From: Candidatus Krumholzibacteriia bacterium
GTDB taxonomy: Bacteria; Krumholzibacteriota; Krumholzibacteriia; WVZY01; JAKEHA01
Assembly (NCBI GenBank): GCA_029865265.1
Contig: JAOUHG010000001.1
Coordinates: 157,213-221,212, forward strand
Length of the DNA stretch: 64,000 nucleotides
Direction: 5' to 3'
This document shows, piece after piece, positions 60,972-64,000 of the stretch; positions within the stretch are counted from its first letter, which is position 1; each line of letters opens with the position of its first letter. The notes below the pieces were generated by a model. It ran no database searches and was not told the DNA's origin. It worked only from the letters and a program-made list of their open reading frames with translations. The translations under genes were made by a program, and so were the position numbers.

Positions 60972-62290
60972 AGATCTGCGTGGGCATCGATCTTGGTTCC
61001 ACCACCACCAAGGCTGTGATCCTGAACGAGGACAACGAAATCCTCGGCCGCGGCATCACCAACAGCCGCAGCAACTACAAGGTGGCGTGCGACGTGGCCC
61101 TGGGCGAGGCACTCATCAACGCGCGCTTCACCCTGCTCGAGGGTGCCATGAAGCGCGCGGGCGCGGAGTCCAAGCTCGACGTCCTGCCGCACCTCGAGCT
61201 GTTGTTCCGCCGGCGGCAGTTCCTGGCCCAGCTGGGCACGCTGATGGACGTGATCCACGCGTACATCCCCAAACGCGAACGCACCGAGCCCTTCGGCGTG
61301 GTGGTGGATGAGATCTTCCGGCGCATGGAGAAGGAATCCGACGAGATGTTCCAGCCCGGTGCCACCCGCAAGAGCGACTTCTTCCGTGACCTCGCGGGCA
61401 GCATCTACCTGCGCCAGGCCGAGGAGCTGGCGCGTTCGGAGAACGTTCCCTTCGACCGGCTGGTGGGGCTGTTCGACAAGGCCATCCTCGACGTGGAGAA
61501 CCGGCCCGCGGCGGCCGACAACTTCGATGTGCACGCGCGTGCCGCACTGGCCATTCTGCCCGACGCGCCGCCGGAACTGGAGACCGCGGTGGCCGAAGCC
61601 ACGGCGGTTACGCTGGACGTGGTCACCAGCGTTGGCACCGGCTACGGCCGCGCCACGCTTCCGTTTCCGAAGGAACAGATCCGTTCCGAAATCCTGTGCC
61701 ACGGCCTGGGCGCGCACGCCATGTTCCCGGCAACGCGCACGGTGCTGGACATCGGCGGCCAGGACACCAAGGCCATCCAGGTGGACGATCGTGGCATCGT
61801 CACCTCGTTCCAGATGAACGACCGTTGCGCGGCCGGGTGCGGGCGATACCTGGGTTACATCGCCGACGAGATGAACCTCGGCCTGCAGGAGCTGGGACCC
61901 ATGGCGTGCCAGTCCACGCGGCCGGTGCGCATCAATTCGACGTGCACCGTGTTCGCAGGCGCGGAGCTGCGCGAGCGCCTCTCGCTGGGCGAGAAGCGCG
62001 AGGACATCCTGGCCGGCCTGCACCGCGCCATCATTCTGCGCGCCATGTCGCTGCTGGCGCGCTCCGGCGGTGTGAGCGACGAATTCACCTTCACCGGCGG
62101 TGTCGCGCGCAACCCGGCCGCGGTGAACGCGCTGGGCTCGCTCATCGAAGACAACTACGGCAAGGTCACCATGAACATCTCACCCGACTCCATCTACACC
62201 GGGGCGCTGGGTGCGGCGCTGTTCGCACGGCAGGGCCCGCCGCCGGCGCACGCCGGCGGTTCGCCCGCAGAAGCGAGGGCAGTGGCATGA
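60968..62290 (+). CDS. bcrA: Benzoyl-CoA reductase ATPase subunit A
   Basis: 440 residues. ASKHA-fold ATPase that, paired with BcrD, couples hydrolysis of about two ATP to transfer of two electrons to the ring-reducing subunits. Phosphate-1 motif VGIDLGSTTTKAVILN; LDIGGQDTKAIQV; Cys287 and Cys291 in NDRCAAGCGRYLGY; Cys326 in NSTCTVFAGAEL; and adenosine motif FTGGVARNPAAV. The ~180-residue insertion after motif 1 (NSRSNYKVACDVALGE to the helical region) is characteristic of BcrA versus the shorter BcrD. The C-terminus is Pro/Ala-rich. Confidence 0.96.
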   Translation: MKICVGIDLGSTTTKAVILNEDNEILGRGITNSRSNYKVACDVALGEALINARFTLLEGAMKRAGAESKLDVLPHLELLFRRRQFLAQLGTLMDVIHAYIPKRERTEPFGVVVDEIFRRMEKESDEMFQPGATRKSDFFRDLAGSIYLRQAEELARSENVPFDRLVGLFDKAILDVENRPAAADNFDVHARAALAILPDAPPELETAVAEATAVTLDVVTSVGTGYGRATLPFPKEQIRSEILCHGLGAHAMFPATRTVLDIGGQDTKAIQVDDRGIVTSFQMNDRCAAGCGRYLGYIADEMNLGLQELGPMACQSTRPVRINSTCTVFAGAELRERLSLGEKREDILAGLHRAIILRAMSLLARSGGVSDEFTFTGGVARNPAAVNALGSLIEDNYGKVTMNISPDSIYTGALGAALFARQGPPPAHAGGSPAEARAVA

Positions 62291-63159
62291 GCAAGCAACG
62301 GGATGTGATGCTGGTTTCCGGCATCGACGTGGGATCGTCCGCCATCAAGATCGTGGTGATGGAGGACTCGGGCGACGGTGGTGCCCGGGTTCTGTCCAAG
62401 GGGACGGAGCGCATTCGCCGTCGCGACCAGCAAATCGTCACCGCGGACCTGTTCCAGCAGTGCGTGGACGAGGCAAATCTGACGCCGACGGATCTTACCT
62501 ACACCGCCACCACCGGCGAGGGCGAGACGGTGCCGTTTCGCACCGGGCACTTCTACGGCATGACCACGCACGCGCGCGGCGGGCTGTTTCTCGACCCGGA
62601 GGCCCGCGCGGTGCTGGACATCGGCGCGCTGCACACGCGCGGCGTGCTGCTCGACGAACGCGCCAAGGTGCTGAGCTACCGCATGACCAGCCAGTGCGCC
62701 TCCGGCTCCGGCCAGTTCCTGGAAAACATCAGCCGCTACCTGGGGATCACCCTGGACGAAATCGGGCCGTTGTCGCTGGAGGCGGACAACCCGGAGGCCT
62801 GCTCGTCGATCTGCGCCGTGCTCGCCGAGACCGACGTGATCAACATGGTGTCGCGCGGCATCACCACCTCCAACATCATCAAGGGGATCCACCAGTCCAT
62901 GGCGGGGCGCTATCTGCGCCTGCTGACGTCGGCCGGGGCGAGCGGCGTGACGCTGATCACCGGCGGCCTGGCCAACGACGTGGGCCTGGTGCAGGCGCTG
63001 CGCGAAGCCGCCGCCGAGCAGAAGAAGAGCACACTCGAGATCCGCGCCCACGAAGACTCGGTGTACGCGGGCGCGCTGGGTGCGGCGTTGTGGGGCGCTT
63101 TTCGCGCGCGCAAGCTCGCGGCGCGCGGCATCTCACTGGGAACGGCGGCCCCGGCATGA
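62287..63159 (+). CDS. bcrD: Benzoyl-CoA reductase ATPase subunit D
   Basis: 290 residues, about 30 kDa as in Thauera. Forms the ATP- and cluster-binding heterodimer with BcrA. Motifs: VSGIDVGSSAIKIVVME, TGEGETVPFRTGHFYGMTTHARGG, AVLDIGALHTRGVLLDE, Cys137 in TSQCASGSGQFLENI and Cys176 in CAVLAETDVINM, with VTLITGGLANDVGL near the end. GALHTR stands where most activases have GGQD. It overlaps both neighbours by four bases (ATGA), so the bcr genes are translationally coupled. Confidence 0.95.
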   Translation: MSKQRDVMLVSGIDVGSSAIKIVVMEDSGDGGARVLSKGTERIRRRDQQIVTADLFQQCVDEANLTPTDLTYTATTGEGETVPFRTGHFYGMTTHARGGLFLDPEARAVLDIGALHTRGVLLDERAKVLSYRMTSQCASGSGQFLENISRYLGITLDEIGPLSLEADNPEACSSICAVLAETDVINMVSRGITTSNIIKGIHQSMAGRYLRLLTSAGASGVTLITGGLANDVGLVQALREAAAEQKKSTLEIRAHEDSVYAGALGAALWGAFRARKLAARGISLGTAAPA

Positions 63160-63902
63160 CCGCCGCCCGCGAGGATCCCGCGCGCTTCATCGCGCTCGAG
63201 GGGCGCCTGGCGCTGGTGGCCGGCGGCGCGGGGGGCATTGGCTCGGCCATCGTGCGCATGTTCCAGGCGGCGGGTGCGGCGGTGGTGGTGGCGGACCGGC
63301 CGGGTACGACCGCACCGGAAGACGCGGAGTTCCTGCCCTGCGACGTGGCCGATGCGGCGTCGGTGGCGTCGCTGTTCGAAACGTTGCAGAAGACGCGCTC
63401 GAATCTCGACATCCTGGTACACGCCGCGGGTGTCACGCAGGACGCCGTGCTGTGGAAGATGACCCCGGACGCGTGGCAGAACGTGCTGCGCGTCAACCTG
63501 GATTCGGCCTTTCACCTGTTGCACGGCGCGGTTCCCATGCTGCGGCGCGCGGAGTCGGCCAGCGTGATCCTGGTGACGTCCATCAACGGGGAACGCGGCA
63601 AGTTCGGGCAGGCCAACTATGCGGCCAGCAAGGCGGGTTTGATCGGGCTGGGGCGCACCGCCGCCCGCGAGCTGGGCGCGTTCGGTATTCGCGTGAACAT
63701 GATTGCGCCGGGAATGATCCGCACCGCGATGACCGAGGCGCTCACGGATGAGGTGCGGGAGCGCGCGCAGGATGAAAGCGTGTTGCGGCGGCTGGGCGAA
63801 CCGGACGACGTGGCGCGCGTGGCGCTGTTTCTCGCCTCGGGCCTGTCGCGGCACGTCACCGGGCAGGTGCTGCGCGTGGACGGGGGCCAGTTGATCGCAT
63901 GA
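63156..63902 (+). CDS. Short-chain dehydrogenase/reductase
   Basis: 248 residues, coupled to bcrD by an ATGA overlap. Classical SDR: cofactor loop VAGGAGGIGSAIV, NAG-like LVHAAGVTQDAVLW, catalytic Ser in VILVTSINGERGK, YxxxK in YAASKAGLIGLGR, and the closing VTGQVLRVDGG. It resembles FabG-type 3-oxoacyl reductases. In this operon it could be the 3-hydroxyacyl-CoA (for example 3-hydroxypimelyl-CoA) dehydrogenase for the step after Oah (inference from position). Confidence 0.88.
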   Translation: MTAAREDPARFIALEGRLALVAGGAGGIGSAIVRMFQAAGAAVVVADRPGTTAPEDAEFLPCDVADAASVASLFETLQKTRSNLDILVHAAGVTQDAVLWKMTPDAWQNVLRVNLDSAFHLLHGAVPMLRRAESASVILVTSINGERGKFGQANYAASKAGLIGLGRTAARELGAFGIRVNMIAPGMIRTAMTEALTDEVRERAQDESVLRRLGEPDDVARVALFLASGLSRHVTGQVLRVDGGQLIA

Positions 63903-64000
63903 CAGAAGTGGAGAAAGGTATGAATGAGACAACGAGTGGAACCGTGGTGGTGCGAAACCTCAGGCCCGCGGATCTGGACGCGGTTATCGCGCTGGATGCA
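63899..64000 (+). CDS. GNAT-family acetyltransferase, N-terminal fragment (runs off window)
   Basis: Starts with an ATGA overlap at 63899. An in-frame ATG at 63920 with GGAGAAAGG just upstream is the better-supported start. The visible sequence VVVRNLRPADLDAVIALDA is the usual first strand and helix of a GNAT fold. It continues the bcr operon past the right edge. Acetyltransferases next to acyl-CoA pathways can tune ligases by lysine acetylation (family knowledge; untested here). Confidence 0.7.
   Translation, partial: MTEVEKGMNETTSGTVVVRNLRPADLDAVIALDA

Noticed and set aside
55390-64000. Class II (Bam) benzoyl-CoA reductase
   Set aside because: No tungsten enzyme BamB or BamC-I genes; the BcrA-D set with two ATPase subunits is class I.

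Overview
The window is 64 kb of GC-rich DNA carrying about 55 tightly packed protein genes. I found no rRNA, tRNA, CRISPR array, insertion sequence or prophage, and no intergenic gap reaches 300 bases. Several secreted proteins end in a FlgD-type Ig fold with an NPFNP signature (1607-3262, 22583-23392). Others carry lipoprotein signals, a TonB receptor or outer-membrane barrels. Together these point to a diderm bacterium of the FCB supergroup, probably an uncultivated Eisenbacteria- or Krumholzibacteria-like lineage. The phylum is my inference; no marker rRNA is present.

Layout. 1-10.5 kb: the end of a copper ATPase, a secreted FlgD-tailed protein, an NYN-domain protein, a LemA/TPM operon, photolyase, an RRM protein, a PurF-like enzyme and a MerR-type regulator. 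10.6-15.5 kb: a lipoprotein, TonB receptor, disrupted outer-membrane protein, metal-binding thioredoxin and methyltransferase, all on one strand. 15.6-25.4 kb: a GAF protein and hybrid histidine kinase, amidohydrolase, MtfA-like peptidase, a Na+-coupled transporter with its 36-residue partner, and two secreted proteins, one a trimeric-adhesin-like fibre with a self-cleaving S74 chaperone. 25.4-29.8 kb: a Ser/Thr kinase divergent from an FHA-GAF-PP2C phosphatase across a palindromic operator candidate. 29.8-37 kb: membrane and housekeeping genes including MscS-CorA-GNAT. 37.2-40.6 kb: fused isobutyryl-CoA mutase IcmF. 40.6-49.3 kb: a surface/secretion region with a propeller protein, a duplicated-domain protein interrupted at a C9 tract, an SdrD-like lipoprotein, a trypsin-like lipoprotein whose promoter spacer holds a G9 tract, and a free copy of that protease's N-terminal domain. 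49.4-64 kb: anaerobic aromatic metabolism.

The catabolic region is the clearest pathway. had-oah-dch-bcrCBAD encodes ATP-dependent (class I) benzoyl-CoA reductase plus the three enzymes that take the dienoyl-CoA product to 3-hydroxypimelyl-CoA. An SDR and an acetyltransferase follow in overlapping reading frames. A strong sigma70-like promoter (TTGACA-N17-TATTCA) lies in front. Just upstream are an HgdB-like iron-sulfur protein and a 1169-residue double-ATPase activase, a second ATP-driven electron-transfer machine, and a pyrophosphatase that could pull acyl-CoA ligase reactions forward.

Regulatory signals are unusually readable. Most promoters resemble TTGACC-N17-TACnnT. At five loci the -10 hexamer ends exactly six bases before the ATG with no ribosome binding site, which is the geometry of leaderless mRNAs.
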